From DATAGF01 sp963819845 (GTDB lineage: Bacteria > Actinomycetota > Thermoleophilia > Miltoncostaeales > Miltoncostaeaceae), in assembly GCA_963819845.1 (NCBI GenBank), contig CAWFXQ010000012.1, positions 124,001-188,000 on the forward strand: a DNA stretch of 64,000 bases. Direction: 5' to 3'. Below are positions 34,115-43,296 of this stretch, in pieces. The notes beneath the pieces are model-generated. The model was not told the DNA's origin. It saw only the letters and a program-made list of their open reading frames with translations, and made no database searches. A program made the translations under genes and the position numbers. Positions within the stretch are counted from its first letter, which is position 1. Each line of letters opens with the position of its first letter.

Positions 34115-34450
34115 ATGCCCGAGACCTTCCACAACGTCGAGGTGGAGCTGCTCTCGGCTCCCCACACCGTCACCCTGTCCGGCGACCTCGACATGGCCGA
34201 CGCCGAGGCGGTCCGGCGGCTCGTCGCCGGCCTCGCCAGGGAGGCCGCCCCCGACGCGGTGATCGTTGACCTCCGGGGCCTGGAGTTCATCGACTCCCAC
34301 GGCGTCCGGGCCCTGTTCCGATCGCGCGACGACGCCGAGAAGGCCGGGAGCCGCATCGCACTCTGCGCCGGCGCGGGGCCGGTCCGGCGCACGCTCGAGC
34401 TCGTCGACGCCGGGGGCGCCTTCGAGCTCGTCGCCGAGCCGCAGGGGTGA
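34115..34450 (+). CDS. STAS-domain anti-sigma factor antagonist
   Basis: 111 residues from ATG 34115 (GTG 34109 is also possible). SpoIIAA/RsbV fold: LSGDLDMADAEAVRRLV, then AVIVDLRGLEFIDSHGVRAL with the phosphorylatable Ser near 54, and LELVDAGGAFELV. The unphosphorylated form should bind an RsbW-like kinase and free its sigma factor. The next gene, a SpoIIE-type phosphatase, overlaps its stop by GTGA and is the obvious activator. The kinase could be the one at 24.9 kb (inference). Confidence 0.9.
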   Translation: MPETFHNVEVELLSAPHTVTLSGDLDMADAEAVRRLVAGLAREAAPDAVIVDLRGLEFIDSHGVRALFRSRDDAEKAGSRIALCAGAGPVRRTLELVDAGGAFELVAEPQG

Positions 34451-36516
34451 GGTCGGCCCGACCGGGGCGCCGGCTGCTCGCCGTCGTGGCGGTCACCGCG
34501 CTCGTGCTGGCCGGGGCGGGCGCCGCGCTCGCGTGGGAGGGCTACCAAGACGCCCGCGCGGCCGAGCTCGAGGAGGTCGCCGACGGGGCCCGCGCGAGCG
34601 TCGCCGACGTCGGGCAGTTCCTGCGGGGCCGCGAGGACCTGCTCCTGGCGCTCGCCGAGAACGAGGGCATCGTCCGCGGCGACCCCGAGGCCGCCGACGA
34701 CCGGCTCGAGAGCCTCGAGCTCGGCGACCTCGGTTTCACCGCCGGGATCGCGCTCCTGGACGTGCGCGACCGGGTGGTCGCCGCGGCCGGGCCCGCCATG
34801 CCCTCGGCCGCGCCCGAGCCGCGGCTCGCCCGGGCCCTGGCGCGGGCCCGCGCGACCGACGCGCCGTTCCTCTCGGAGGCCCTGCCCCCCTCCATCTTCG
34901 CCGAGACGGCGGTCGTGATCGCTTTGCCCGTGAGCGATGCCCGCGGGAGGACCAGCGGGACGCTCGCCGCCGCGATGGGGCTCTCCTGGCTCAACGGGGT
35001 CGCCGCCCGCCTGTCGGCGGCGCGCGGCGGCACCACGGACATCGTCGACCGCGCCGGGCAGCTCATCGTGGCGCCGGGGTTCGCCGGGGTCACCCGCGTG
35101 GGCGACGACCCCCTGCTCGCCCGTGCCCGGTCCCTGCCGCCGCCGGGCGACGGCCTCGTCCGCACGGACGCGATCGCCGACGCGCGGGCGGTCGACGGCC
35201 GCCTGGACCAGCTGGTGGGCTTCGCGTACGAGCCCGACCGCACCGGCTGGTCGTTCTTCATCACCCGCGACGCGGACGCAGCGCTCAGCGGCGCGCGTCG
35301 CACGCTGTGGCTCCAGCTCGGCGGCCTCGCCCTGCTGGTGCTCGCCGGCGTCGCCGGCGCCGCGCTGGTCGCCCGCCGCCTCGACCGCTTGTCCGGCGAG
35401 CGCGACGCGCTGCTCGATTCCGCCCGCCGCGCCGAAGGGCGGTCGGCGTTCCTCGCCCGCGCCGCGACGGCGCTCGACCAGGAGCCGCGCCTCGCCGGAC
35501 GGCTGCAGCGGCTGGCCGACCTCTGCGTGCCCGATCTCGGCGACCGGTGCGTGGTCGAGCTCGCGGCGCAGGACGGCGAGCCGGCGCGCACGGCGGTCGC
35601 GCCGCCGGGAGGACCGCCGGACGGCCGGGCGGTGCGGCCGGTCGCGGCGCCGCTCCTGGTGGGCGGGCGCCGGATCGGCTCGATCGCGATCTCGCGCGGC
35701 GGCGGCGGGCCGGCCGCCGAGGACGATCAGGCGGCGCTGGCCGAGCGCCTCGCCGGCCAGGCCGCCCTGCAGCTGGAGAGCGCCCGCCTCTACGAGCGCG
35801 AGCACGAGATCGCGGGGATCCTGCAGCGCAGCCTCCTGCCCGACGCCCTGCCGGCGGTGCCGGGCATCGCGCTGGCGGCCCGCTACCTCCCGGCCGGCGC
35901 TGCCGTGGAGGCCGGCGGCGACTGGTACGAGGCGGTCAACCTGGGCGGCGGCCGGCTGGCGCTGGCCGTGGGCGACGTCGTCGGGAAGGGCGCGCGTGCC
36001 GCGGCCGCCATGGGCCGCCTGCGCAGCGCCCTCCGCGCGTTCGCGATGGAGGGCCTGGGGCCCGCCGAGCTGCTGGCGCGCCTGAGCCGCTTCGCCGAGA
36101 CGGTCCCCGAGGCGGCCTGCGCCACCGTCGCGGTCGCCCTGGTCGGGGCGGATGATGCCGAGGCGCGCTACGCCTGCGCCGGGCACCCGTATCCGCTGCT
36201 GCTGCCCTCCGGAGCGCCGGCCCGGCTGCTCGAGGACGGGCGCGGCGGGCCGTTGGCGGGGTGGGCGGGCGTGCGCTTCACCGAGGGCCAGGTGAGGCTG
36301 GAGGAGGGCGATGCGCTCGCCCTCTACACCGACGGGCTCGTCGAGCGCCGCGAGGCGGGCATCGACGCCGGGCTCGCGCGCCTGACCGCCGCCGCCGAGC
36401 CACTTCGCGGCGCCCCGGTGGAGGCCATCTGCGCCGGCCTGCTGTCGGCGCTGGGGGCGGAGTCGGCGCCCGACGACGTCGCCCTGCTGGTGGCCCGGAG
36501 AGAGAGCGCGCGCTAG
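34447..36516 (+). CDS. Membrane sensor PP2C phosphatase (SpoIIE/RsbU type)
   Basis: 689 residues. TM1 near 10-30, extracytoplasmic sensor of dCache type to about 275 (TGWSFFITRDADAALSGARR), and TM2 near 282-305 (GGLALLVLAGVAGAALVARR). A linker/GAF-like region ends in QLESARLYEREHEIAGILQR, where QRSLLP is typical of RsbU linkers. The phosphatase has GGDWYEAVNLGGGR and AVGDVVGKGARAAAAMGRLR (metal Asp residues), LYTDGLVERRE, and PDDVALLVARR. It should dephosphorylate the STAS protein encoded just upstream in response to an external signal. GTG 34447 overlaps the STAS stop. Confidence 0.9.
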   Translation: MRSARPGRRLLAVVAVTALVLAGAGAALAWEGYQDARAAELEEVADGARASVADVGQFLRGREDLLLALAENEGIVRGDPEAADDRLESLELGDLGFTAGIALLDVRDRVVAAAGPAMPSAAPEPRLARALARARATDAPFLSEALPPSIFAETAVVIALPVSDARGRTSGTLAAAMGLSWLNGVAARLSAARGGTTDIVDRAGQLIVAPGFAGVTRVGDDPLLARARSLPPPGDGLVRTDAIADARAVDGRLDQLVGFAYEPDRTGWSFFITRDADAALSGARRTLWLQLGGLALLVLAGVAGAALVARRLDRLSGERDALLDSARRAEGRSAFLARAATALDQEPRLAGRLQRLADLCVPDLGDRCVVELAAQDGEPARTAVAPPGGPPDGRAVRPVAAPLLVGGRRIGSIAISRGGGGPAAEDDQAALAERLAGQAALQLESARLYEREHEIAGILQRSLLPDALPAVPGIALAARYLPAGAAVEAGGDWYEAVNLGGGRLALAVGDVVGKGARAAAAMGRLRSALRAFAMEGLGPAELLARLSRFAETVPEAACATVAVALVGADDAEARYACAGHPYPLLLPSGAPARLLEDGRGGPLAGWAGVRFTEGQVRLEEGDALALYTDGLVERREAGIDAGLARLTAAAEPLRGAPVEAICAGLLSALGAESAPDDVALLVARRESAR

Positions 36517-36605
36517 GCCCCGCCCCCGCCCGGAGCGTTGCGGACGCCGTTGCAGCCCCGCCCCGGCGGTCGAAAAAGGGGCCGGAAAGGGTGGAGTATC
36601 GGGGG

Positions 36606-38189
36606 ATGGCGATCGACACGCGCCCTCCGCGGGGCGCCCGCCTGGCGGCGCTGGCCGCCTTCGCCCTCGCCGCCCTGGCCGTGGCGGGGCGCCCGCGGCG
36701 CACGCCCCTGCCCCCGGCCGGGGCGCCGCCCCGCGGGGCCGAGCCGGCGCCCGCGGGGACGCTCACGGCCACGGCCGCCGCCGCAGCGGAGGTGGCGCCC
36801 GGGCCGCGCGCCGCGAGCTGCGCGGCCCTCTCCGCCCTGCTGCCGGGCGCCGGTCAGGTGCACGGCGGCGCCCGCGCCCGAGGGGCGGCCATGATCGGCG
36901 TCGTGATCGCCCTCGGCGCGGCCGCGCTGGTGCTCGCCCGCCAGGACGTGGCCTTCCTGCTCGGCCAGGCGCTGCGCACCGAGGTGCTTCTCGGGGCGCT
37001 CGCCCTGAACGGCGCCGTGCTGCTGTTCCGGGGCGGGGCGGTCGCCGACGCGTGGCGGCTCGGCCGCCGGCCCGCGCACGGGGCCGCCCGCGTCGCCGTG
37101 CTCGGCGCCCTGCTCGCGTTCGTCGCCGTGCCCCATGCCGTCGCGGCCTGGTACCAGTGGTCGGCCTACGACGCCGTGACGGCGATCTTCGCGGACGTCG
37201 ACCCCGCCGACGTCCCGCCCGGCCTGCCGTTTCGCGCGGGCGCCGACGACCTCCGCGCCGACCGGCTCCAGGCGCTGGACGCCCGGGAGCGCGCGGAGGC
37301 GCTGGCGGAGTGGCCGCGTGGAGGGCGCCTCACGGTCCTGCTCCTCGGCGGGGACGCCGGGCCGGGGCGCTCCGGCCTGCGCACCGACACGATGGTGGTG
37401 GCGACGATCGACGTCCGCACCCGGCGCGCCGCCCTGCTGTCGCTGCCGCGCAACATGGGCGCCGTGCCCGTGCCGCCCGCCGCCGCGGGACTCGTGCCCG
37501 GCGGCAACTTCACGGACATCCTCAACGCCCTCTACGGCTGGGCCGGCCGCTACCCCGACCTCTTCCCCGGCAGGGACCCCGGCGCAACGGCCCTGAAGCA
37601 GGTGGCCGCCAACCTCACCGGGCTGCGCGTCGACTACTACGCCCTGGTTGACTTCCGCGGCTTCGTGGAGATGGTGGACGCCCTCGGCGGCGTCACCATC
37701 AACGTGCCCCGTCCCGTGCTCGACCGGGTCTCGCCGCCCGAGGAGGGCCAGGACTGGATCCGCATCGACCTCCAGCCGGGGCGCCAGGAGCTGACGGCGC
37801 TGGAGACGTTCGCCTACGTCCGCGCCCGCAGCTACAGCTCGGACTACGAGCGCATCCGGCGCCAGCGCTGCGTGATGGTGGCTCTGGCCCAGCAGGCCGA
37901 CCCGGCGCGCGTGCTGCGGTCGTTCCCCCGCCTCGCCCGCGCCGCCCGGCAGAACGTCAGCACCGACATCCCGCGCCGCGTGCTGCCGCGGCTCGTGGAG
38001 ATCGTCGCCGGGATCGACCGGCGCAAGGTGGTGTCGCTGGGCTTCGTGCCCCCGACCTACTCGGCTGGCTCGGTCGGCGCGGGCTACCCCGTGCCCGACA
38101 TCCCGGCGATCCGCGCCGCCACCCGGAAGGCCATCAGCCCGGGCGGGATCCGCGGCGCGTCGACGCTCGGCGGCGAGGTGTGCGTCTAG
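36606..38189 (+). CDS. LytR-CpsA-Psr (LCP) family cell-wall glycopolymer ligase
   Basis: 527 residues. The N-terminal third holds several membrane helices (near 13-28, 95-112, 120-145, 158-178), more than the usual single one. The LCP domain spans about 235-480: TVLLLGGDAGPGRSGLRTDTMVVATID (pyrophosphate-binding Asp/Arg), RRAALLSLPRNMGAVPVP, DYYALVDFRGFVEMVDALGG then VTINVPRPV, and FAYVRARSYSSDYERIRRQR (Arg cluster). LCP proteins attach teichoic acids, arabinogalactan or capsule to peptidoglycan from polyprenyl carriers. ATG 36606 follows GGTGGAG. Monocistronic. Confidence 0.88.
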   Translation: MAIDTRPPRGARLAALAAFALAALAVAGRPRRTPLPPAGAPPRGAEPAPAGTLTATAAAAAEVAPGPRAASCAALSALLPGAGQVHGGARARGAAMIGVVIALGAAALVLARQDVAFLLGQALRTEVLLGALALNGAVLLFRGGAVADAWRLGRRPAHGAARVAVLGALLAFVAVPHAVAAWYQWSAYDAVTAIFADVDPADVPPGLPFRAGADDLRADRLQALDARERAEALAEWPRGGRLTVLLLGGDAGPGRSGLRTDTMVVATIDVRTRRAALLSLPRNMGAVPVPPAAAGLVPGGNFTDILNALYGWAGRYPDLFPGRDPGATALKQVAANLTGLRVDYYALVDFRGFVEMVDALGGVTINVPRPVLDRVSPPEEGQDWIRIDLQPGRQELTALETFAYVRARSYSSDYERIRRQRCVMVALAQQADPARVLRSFPRLARAARQNVSTDIPRRVLPRLVEIVAGIDRRKVVSLGFVPPTYSAGSVGAGYPVPDIPAIRAATRKAISPGGIRGASTLGGEVCV

Positions 38190-38206
38190 GGGACGTGCCC
38201 GGGCCG

Positions 38207-39067
38207 TCAGGCGCCGTCGGCGAGGGCGTCCCAGACGCGCCGCACCGGGGCGGCGCGGTTGAGCGTGTAGAGGTGCAGCCCGGGCGCGCCGGCCGCCAGC
38301 AGGTCGCGGCCGAGGCCCGCCGCCACCTCCACGCCCAGCGCCTCGACGGCCGCGGGGTCGCCGGCGGCCGCGTCGAGGCGGTCCCCGACCTCCGGGGGGA
38401 TCGTGGTGCGGTTCATCGCCGCCATGCGCCGCAGGCCCTCGGCGCTGACGAAGGGCATCACCCCCGGGATGACGGGGCGGTCGCAGCGCAGCGCGGCCAG
38501 CTCGTCGAGCATCCGGGCGTAGTCGTCCACCCGGAAGAAGAACTGGGTGATGGCGAAGTCGGCGAGGCGCAGCTTGGCGGCGAGGTGACGCCGGTCGCCG
38601 GCCCGGTCGGGCGAGCGCGGGTGCAGCTCGGGGTGCGCGGCGACGCCCACGCAGAAGCCGGCCGGGTGCGCGCGGACCACCTCCACCAGCTCGATCGCGT
38701 AGGCGAACTCGCCACCCGGATCGGACCCGTCGGCCGGCGGATCGCCGCCCAGCGCCAGGACGTTGCGCACGCCGGCGGCCGCGTACCGGTCGAGCAGCGC
38801 GTCGACGTCCGCGCGGGTGTGGCCCACGCAGGTGAGGTGAGGCATCGTGGGGAAGCCCTGCTCCTCGTTCATGTGCACGACCAGGTCACGGGTGCGGTCG
38901 CGGGTCGAGCCGAGCGCCCCGTAGGTCACCGAGGCGAACGAGGGCCCCAGGCCGGAGAGGTCGTCCAGCGCGGTGCGCAGGCGCCGCTCGCCCTCGTCGG
39001 TGCGGGGCGGGAAGAACTCCAGGGACCGGGTCGGGCCGGCGCGCAGCAGCGTCGAGATGGTCGCCAT
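38207..39067 (-). CDS. metF: 5,10-methylenetetrahydrofolate reductase
   Basis: 286 residues, TIM-barrel flavoprotein of normal length. Landmarks: SLEFFPPRTDEGERRL near 15 (catalytic Glu in EFFPP), FASVTYGALGSTRD near 46, HLTCVGHTRADVDALL near 78, NVLALGGDPP near 103, DFAITQFFFRVDDYARMLDE near 175 and PVIPGVMPF near 203. It makes 5-methyl-THF for methionine synthesis. Start ATG 39067; longer frames upstream have no RBS. It stands alone, convergent with the LCP gene. Confidence 0.93.
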   Translation of the reverse strand: MATISTLLRAGPTRSLEFFPPRTDEGERRLRTALDDLSGLGPSFASVTYGALGSTRDRTRDLVVHMNEEQGFPTMPHLTCVGHTRADVDALLDRYAAAGVRNVLALGGDPPADGSDPGGEFAYAIELVEVVRAHPAGFCVGVAAHPELHPRSPDRAGDRRHLAAKLRLADFAITQFFFRVDDYARMLDELAALRCDRPVIPGVMPFVSAEGLRRMAAMNRTTIPPEVGDRLDAAAGDPAAVEALGVEVAAGLGRDLLAAGAPGLHLYTLNRAAPVRRVWDALADGA

Positions 39068-39161
39068 CGGCCCGCGAGTGTACCGGCGGCCCCCCGCGGC
39101 CCGTCCCCGGCGAGGATCGCCGGGCGCCCCGCGAGCGGAACCCCGAGCACGCCTTCGGGAC

Positions 39162-39692
39162 CTAGCCGGCGGCCATCTCCGCCAGGCGGGTGACGGTCCT
39201 CCAGTTGCGCGCGGTGCCCTCGGGCAACGCCGCGTAGACCGCCGCCAGCACCGGGCTGCGGCCGAGGCCGCCGGGGCACCAGGCGTGGACCTCGCGGCCC
39301 TCGGCCTCCCACCGCTCCTCGCCGAAGTCCCGCCCCCGCAGCTCATCCAGCGCCGAGCCGGGCGGCGGCTCGGAGAGGAACACCACCACCCGCCGCGCAG
39401 GGTCGTCCGCCACGTCGCCGAGGCGGTCGGCGGCGACGATCGCCGCCAGCTCCTCGCCGGTCCGCACCACCACCCGCACCGAGAGCCCCGCACGCTCGGC
39501 GAGCGCGGCCCGCGCGGCGGCGGCCACCGCCTCCGGGGCGTCGCCGGTGGTCACCACCGCGTTGCCGCTCTGCAGGTGGGTACGGGCGTCGGCGTAGCCG
39601 AGGTCCTCCAGCAGCGCCCGCAGGTCGGCCATCGCGATCGGGTTCGCCCCGCCCACGTTCACCCCCCGCAGCAGCAGCACCCGGCGGGGCAT
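39162..39692 (-). CDS. DUF1697 family protein
   Basis: 176 residues from ATG 39692. The signature is RRVLLLRGVNVGGANPIAMA, DLRALLEDLGYADARTHLQS then GNAVVTT, and VVVRTGEELAAIVAADRLGD. This is the DUF1697 ferredoxin-like fold found across bacteria; biochemical role unknown. It ends with WRTVTRLAEMA, also conserved (NWRTV). The gene starts four bases after the metallopeptidase stop on the same strand, so the two probably share a transcript. Confidence 0.88.
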   Translation of the reverse strand: MPRRVLLLRGVNVGGANPIAMADLRALLEDLGYADARTHLQSGNAVVTTGDAPEAVAAAARAALAERAGLSVRVVVRTGEELAAIVAADRLGDVADDPARRVVVFLSEPPPGSALDELRGRDFGEERWEAEGREVHAWCPGGLGRSPVLAAVYAALPEGTARNWRTVTRLAEMAAG

Positions 39693-39696
39693 GGCC

Positions 39697-40584
39697 TCAG
39701 GAGAAGGTGTCACAGGAGGAGACGTCTCCCCCGTTGAAGCCGTTGAGGAACCACTCCTTGCGCTGATCGGAGGTGCCGTGGGTGAAGCTCTCCGGGTTGA
39801 CGATCCCCGACGAGCGGGACTGGATGCGGTCGTCGCCGACGGCCGCCGCCGCCTCGAGGCCCTCCTCGAGGTCGCCCTCCTCCAGCAGGTTGTCCTGATA
39901 GGCCGAGTGGCCCCAGACGCCGGACAGGCAGTCGGCCTGCAGCTCGAGGCGCACCGACAGCTCGTTGGCGTCCGGCGGGTTCCGCAGCTGGGCGGCGTTG
40001 ACCTCGGGCAGGATGCCCAGCAGGTTCTGGACGTGGTGGCCGAACTCGTGGGCGATCACGTAGGCCTGGGCGAAGTCGCCGGGCGCGCCGAAGCGGTCCT
40101 GGAGCTCCCGGAAGAAGGCGAGGTCGAGGTAGACCTTGCGGTCGGCCGGGCAGTAGAAGGGCCCGGCGGCCGAGGTCGCGCTGCCGCAGGCCGTGTTGAC
40201 GCCGCCGCGGAAGAGCACCAGCGTCGTGGGCTCGTAGGCCCGCCCGGCCCGCTGGAAGGCCTGGTCCCACGAGTTCTGGACGTCGTTCACGACGAAGGCG
40301 ACGAAGTCGCGCAGCTCGGACTCCGGATCGGGCCCGTCCTCGATGGTGTTCTCGGTGGCCGGCGCGGCGGGCTCGAAGGTGTCGAGGCTGGGGCCGACGT
40401 CGAAGGCGCGGCTGCCGCCGCCCCCGAGGAACACGACGAGCAGCGCGACGATGACGCCGATGATGCCCGCGCCGCCGATGCCGCCGCCGATGCGGCCGCC
40501 GGGCATGCGGCCGAAGCCGCCGCCGCCGGAGGCGCGCCTGTCCTCGATGCCGGAGCCGCTGCCCGGTGTTCTGCGCCAGCGCAT
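39697..40584 (-). CDS. Neutral zinc metallopeptidase (YpfJ/KPN_02809 family, PF04228)
   Basis: 295 residues. Gly/Arg-rich N-terminus, one membrane helix near 38-56 (GIIGVIVALLVVFLGGGG), then the extracytoplasmic domain. Zinc motif AYVIAHEFGHHVQNLLGI near 178 (HExxH) and LELQADCLSGVW near 215 (third ligand region). RKVYLDLAFFRELQDRFG and NPESFTHGTSDQRKEWFLNG are family signatures. ATG 40584. The family is widespread and little studied; membrane-anchored peptidase is the safe call. Confidence 0.9.
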   Translation of the reverse strand: MRWRRTPGSGSGIEDRRASGGGGFGRMPGGRIGGGIGGAGIIGVIVALLVVFLGGGGSRAFDVGPSLDTFEPAAPATENTIEDGPDPESELRDFVAFVVNDVQNSWDQAFQRAGRAYEPTTLVLFRGGVNTACGSATSAAGPFYCPADRKVYLDLAFFRELQDRFGAPGDFAQAYVIAHEFGHHVQNLLGILPEVNAAQLRNPPDANELSVRLELQADCLSGVWGHSAYQDNLLEEGDLEEGLEAAAAVGDDRIQSRSSGIVNPESFTHGTSDQRKEWFLNGFNGGDVSSCDTFS

Positions 40585-40672
40585 GGGGAGGCCCGGCATC
40601 GGGCCGGGACGCCGGATTCTACGCGGAGGCCGCCGCGGCGGGGCGTCCGCCGACGGCCATACACTCGCCCGC

Positions 40673-42292
40673 GTGTCGCCGACCGAGCCGGAATCCGACC
40701 CGGCCGCGCTCGCCTCCGAGCCGGCCCTGCTCGGCGCCGCCCTGGCCCTGGGAGCGCGCGATGTCGCCGGGTGGTCGCCGCAGGAGGCGGCGCTGGCGCG
40801 CGCTCTGGACCCTCCCGCCCCGCCGCCCGGGCTCGCGCGGTCGCTGCGGGACGCCATCGCCGCGGGCCGGGACCCCCTCGGCGAGGCGTTCTGCCGCCTG
40901 CGGCCGCCGGAGCGGCGGCGCGGCGACGGGGCCACCTACACGCCTCCGGCGATCGTCGACGCGATGGTGGCCTGGGCGGCGGGCGAGGGGCCGCCCGCGC
41001 GGGTGGTCAACCCCGGGGCGGGCTCCGGGCGGTTCGCCGTCGCCGCGGGGCGGCGCTTCCCGGACGCCCGGCTGCTCGCCGTCGAGCTCGACCCGCTGGC
41101 CGCCGCGCTCTGCCGCGGCCACCTCGCCGCCGCCGGGCTGGCCGGCCGCGCCGAGGTCTGGGTCGCCGACTACCGCGCGACGGCCGTCCCGGCCCTCGAC
41201 GGGCCGACCCTCTACATCGGCAACCCGCCCTACGTGCGCCACCACCAGATCGACGCCGGCTGGAAGGAGTGGCTAGCGCTGTCGGCCCGCGCCCACGGCC
41301 TCGAGGCGAGCCGGCTCGCCGGGCTCCACGTCCACTTCGTCCTGGCCACCGCCGCGCAGGCCCGGCCGGGCGACCGCGGAGCCCTGCTCACCTCGTCCGA
41401 GTGGCTCGACACGAACTACGGACGCCTGGTGCGGGAGCTGCTCCTGGACGGGCTCGGCGGGCAGGCCGTCCACGTCATCGAGCCGACCGCGCTCCCCTTC
41501 GACGACGCGGCCGTCACCGCCGCGATCACCTGCTTCCGCGCCGGCCGTCGCCCGGCCGCCGTGCGGCTGCGCCGGGTGGCCGACTCCCGCCGCCTGGGCG
41601 CGCTCGAGGGGGGCCGGCCGGTGCCGGCGGAGCGCCTGCGGGAGGCCCGCCGCTGGTCGCCGCTCACGCGCGCGGCGCGGGCCGTGCCGGACGGCCACGT
41701 GCAGCTCGGCGACCTGGTGCGCGTGCACCGCGGCGCCGTGACCGGCCGCAACTCCACCTGGGTGGTGCGCCCGGGCGAGAGCGGCCTGCCGCCCACGGTG
41801 CTCTTCCCCGCGGTCACCCGGGCCCGGGAGATCTTCGAGGCTGGGCCGGCCCTGGCGTCCGGCGGGCACCTGCGCCTGGTGGTCGACCTGCCCGCCGACC
41901 TGGGGGCGTTCTCCGGCGCCGAGCTGCGCAGCATCGAGGCCTTCCTCGCCCGCGCCCGCCGCGAGGGGGCGCACGAGGGCTACATCGCCCGGGCCCGCCG
42001 CAGCTGGTGGGCCGTGGGCCTGCGCCCGCCCGCGCCGATCCTCGCCACCTACATGGCCCGCCGCCCGCCGGCCTTCACGCGCAACCTGGCGGGCGCGCGC
42101 CACATCAACATCGCCCACGGGCTCTACCCGCGCGTCGAGCTGCCCGAGGACGCGATCGAGCGGCTGGTGGCCGCGCTGCGGCACGGCGTGAGCGTGCACG
42201 ACGGCCGCACCTACGCCGGCGGGCTCACGAAGTTCGAGCCCCGCGAGATGGAGCGGCTCCCGGTCCCCGACCCGCGCGCCCCCGCCGCGTGA
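40673..42292 (+). CDS. N6-adenine DNA methyltransferase of the XamI-type R-M system
   Basis: 539 residues, GTG 40673. Gamma-class (TaqI/Eco57I-like): YTPPAIVDAMVAWAAG near 86, SAM motif I VVNPGAGSGRFAVAAGRRFP near 112, DPLAAALCRGHL, VWVADYRATAV, and catalytic NPPYVRHHQI near 184. A target-recognition domain follows from about 320 (WSPLTRAARAVPDGHVQLGD to the end). It should methylate the adenine of the site cut by the adjacent endonuclease, whose start overlaps the stop here by GTGA. With a XamI-family partner the site is predicted to be GTCGAC (inference from the family). Confidence 0.88.
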   Translation: MSPTEPESDPAALASEPALLGAALALGARDVAGWSPQEAALARALDPPAPPPGLARSLRDAIAAGRDPLGEAFCRLRPPERRRGDGATYTPPAIVDAMVAWAAGEGPPARVVNPGAGSGRFAVAAGRRFPDARLLAVELDPLAAALCRGHLAAAGLAGRAEVWVADYRATAVPALDGPTLYIGNPPYVRHHQIDAGWKEWLALSARAHGLEASRLAGLHVHFVLATAAQARPGDRGALLTSSEWLDTNYGRLVRELLLDGLGGQAVHVIEPTALPFDDAAVTAAITCFRAGRRPAAVRLRRVADSRRLGALEGGRPVPAERLREARRWSPLTRAARAVPDGHVQLGDLVRVHRGAVTGRNSTWVVRPGESGLPPTVLFPAVTRAREIFEAGPALASGGHLRLVVDLPADLGAFSGAELRSIEAFLARARREGAHEGYIARARRSWWAVGLRPPAPILATYMARRPPAFTRNLAGARHINIAHGLYPRVELPEDAIERLVAALRHGVSVHDGRTYAGGLTKFEPREMERLPVPDPRAPAA

Positions 42293-43221
42293 GCGTGGGC
42301 TCCGCCTTCGCGGCGCCGCCGCGCTGGAGCGCCGAAGCGCTCGACCGCGACATCGCCGCGGCCGTCGAGGCGTTCCGACGGGAGCGGTTCGCGGAGCCGC
42401 TCGAGCAGTACCCCGCGCACCTCGACGAGTGCCTCGGCACGGTGGAGGAGCTCATCGAGCTGACGGTTGACCTCTCCGAGCTGCGCGAGCGGGCCGGCGA
42501 GGTCGTCTCCGAGGCCCGCTACACCGAGGCGCTCCGCTTCCTGGCGGGGCCGTTCATCTCGGTTGACGACCTGCGCGTGATCGCCCAGACGAGCGTCGCC
42601 CCGACGGCGCTGCGCACCGACCCCGGCGCGGCGGCGCGGGTGGTCGACACGGTCCTGGCCGGCCTCGACAGCCGCCGCTTCCCCTGGGTCGCCGAGCGCC
42701 GCGAGCCGCACGAGGACGAGAAGGCCGCCGCCGCCCTCGCGACGGCGGCGCTGATGGCGACCGAGCGGGTGCGCACGCTGCGCCGCAACGAGGCCCGCGT
42801 CGCCCAGGAGACGGCGGTGGCCGACGCGCTGCGCGGCGCGGGCTTCCGCGAGGTGCACCCTCCCCGGGTCATCCGGACCCTCGAGGAGGCGCCCGGCCCG
42901 GGCGAGTTCTGCACCGAGCGCACCTTCGGCGACCGCAAGGCCGACCTGGTGGTGGGGCTCTGGGACCGGCGGCGGATGCCCCTGGAGTGCAAGGCGTCGA
43001 ACTCGGCCACCAACTCCTACAAGCGCGTCAACCACGAGGCGGCGAGCAAGGCCGAGACCTGGCTCCAGGACTTCGGCCGCAGCCAGGTCGTGCCCGCCGC
43101 CGTCCTGGCGGGGGTCTTCAAGCGGCGCAACCTGGAGGACGCCCAGGCGCGGGGCCTCACCCTGGTCTGGGCCCACCGCCTCGACGATCTGCTGGGCTGG
43201 ATCGCGCGGACCCGGCCCTAG
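42289..43221 (+). CDS. XamI-family type II restriction endonuclease
   Basis: 310 residues. The C-terminal part fits PF09572: FCTERTFGDRKADLVVGLWD, then RMPLECKASNSATNSYKRVN, where D...ECK is the PD-(D/E)XK active site (near 222-240). KRVNHEAASKAETWLQDFG and VLAGVFKRRNLEDAQARGLT follow. XamI itself recognises GTCGAC, an isoschizomer of SalI. The gene is translationally coupled to the methyltransferase gene, so modification precedes cleavage in the operon. The gene itself contains two GTT-GAC codon pairs (42466, 42562), a pattern enriched through the window. Confidence 0.85.
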   Translation: MSVGSAFAAPPRWSAEALDRDIAAAVEAFRRERFAEPLEQYPAHLDECLGTVEELIELTVDLSELRERAGEVVSEARYTEALRFLAGPFISVDDLRVIAQTSVAPTALRTDPGAAARVVDTVLAGLDSRRFPWVAERREPHEDEKAAAALATAALMATERVRTLRRNEARVAQETAVADALRGAGFREVHPPRVIRTLEEAPGPGEFCTERTFGDRKADLVVGLWDRRRMPLECKASNSATNSYKRVNHEAASKAETWLQDFGRSQVVPAAVLAGVFKRRNLEDAQARGLTLVWAHRLDDLLGWIARTRP

Positions 43222-43296
43222 GATCGCCCGCGACGTGATCGGGCCCTCCGCCGACCGGGGGGCGGGGCGAATTCACCGGCTTGTATCCTCGCCGCC

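Noticed and set aside
36517..36605. Short A run (CGAAAAAGG) before the LCP gene as a terminator.
   Set aside because: No stable hairpin precedes a T run in the right orientation. The region looks like a leader with a GGTGGAG ribosome site.
40673..43221. Strong avoidance of GTCGAC as a sign of restriction pressure.
   Set aside because: GTCGAC is frequent in the window (for example near 7315, 7825, 11468 and 32768), so simple avoidance is not supported. Only the odd GTT-GAC codon bias remains to be explained.
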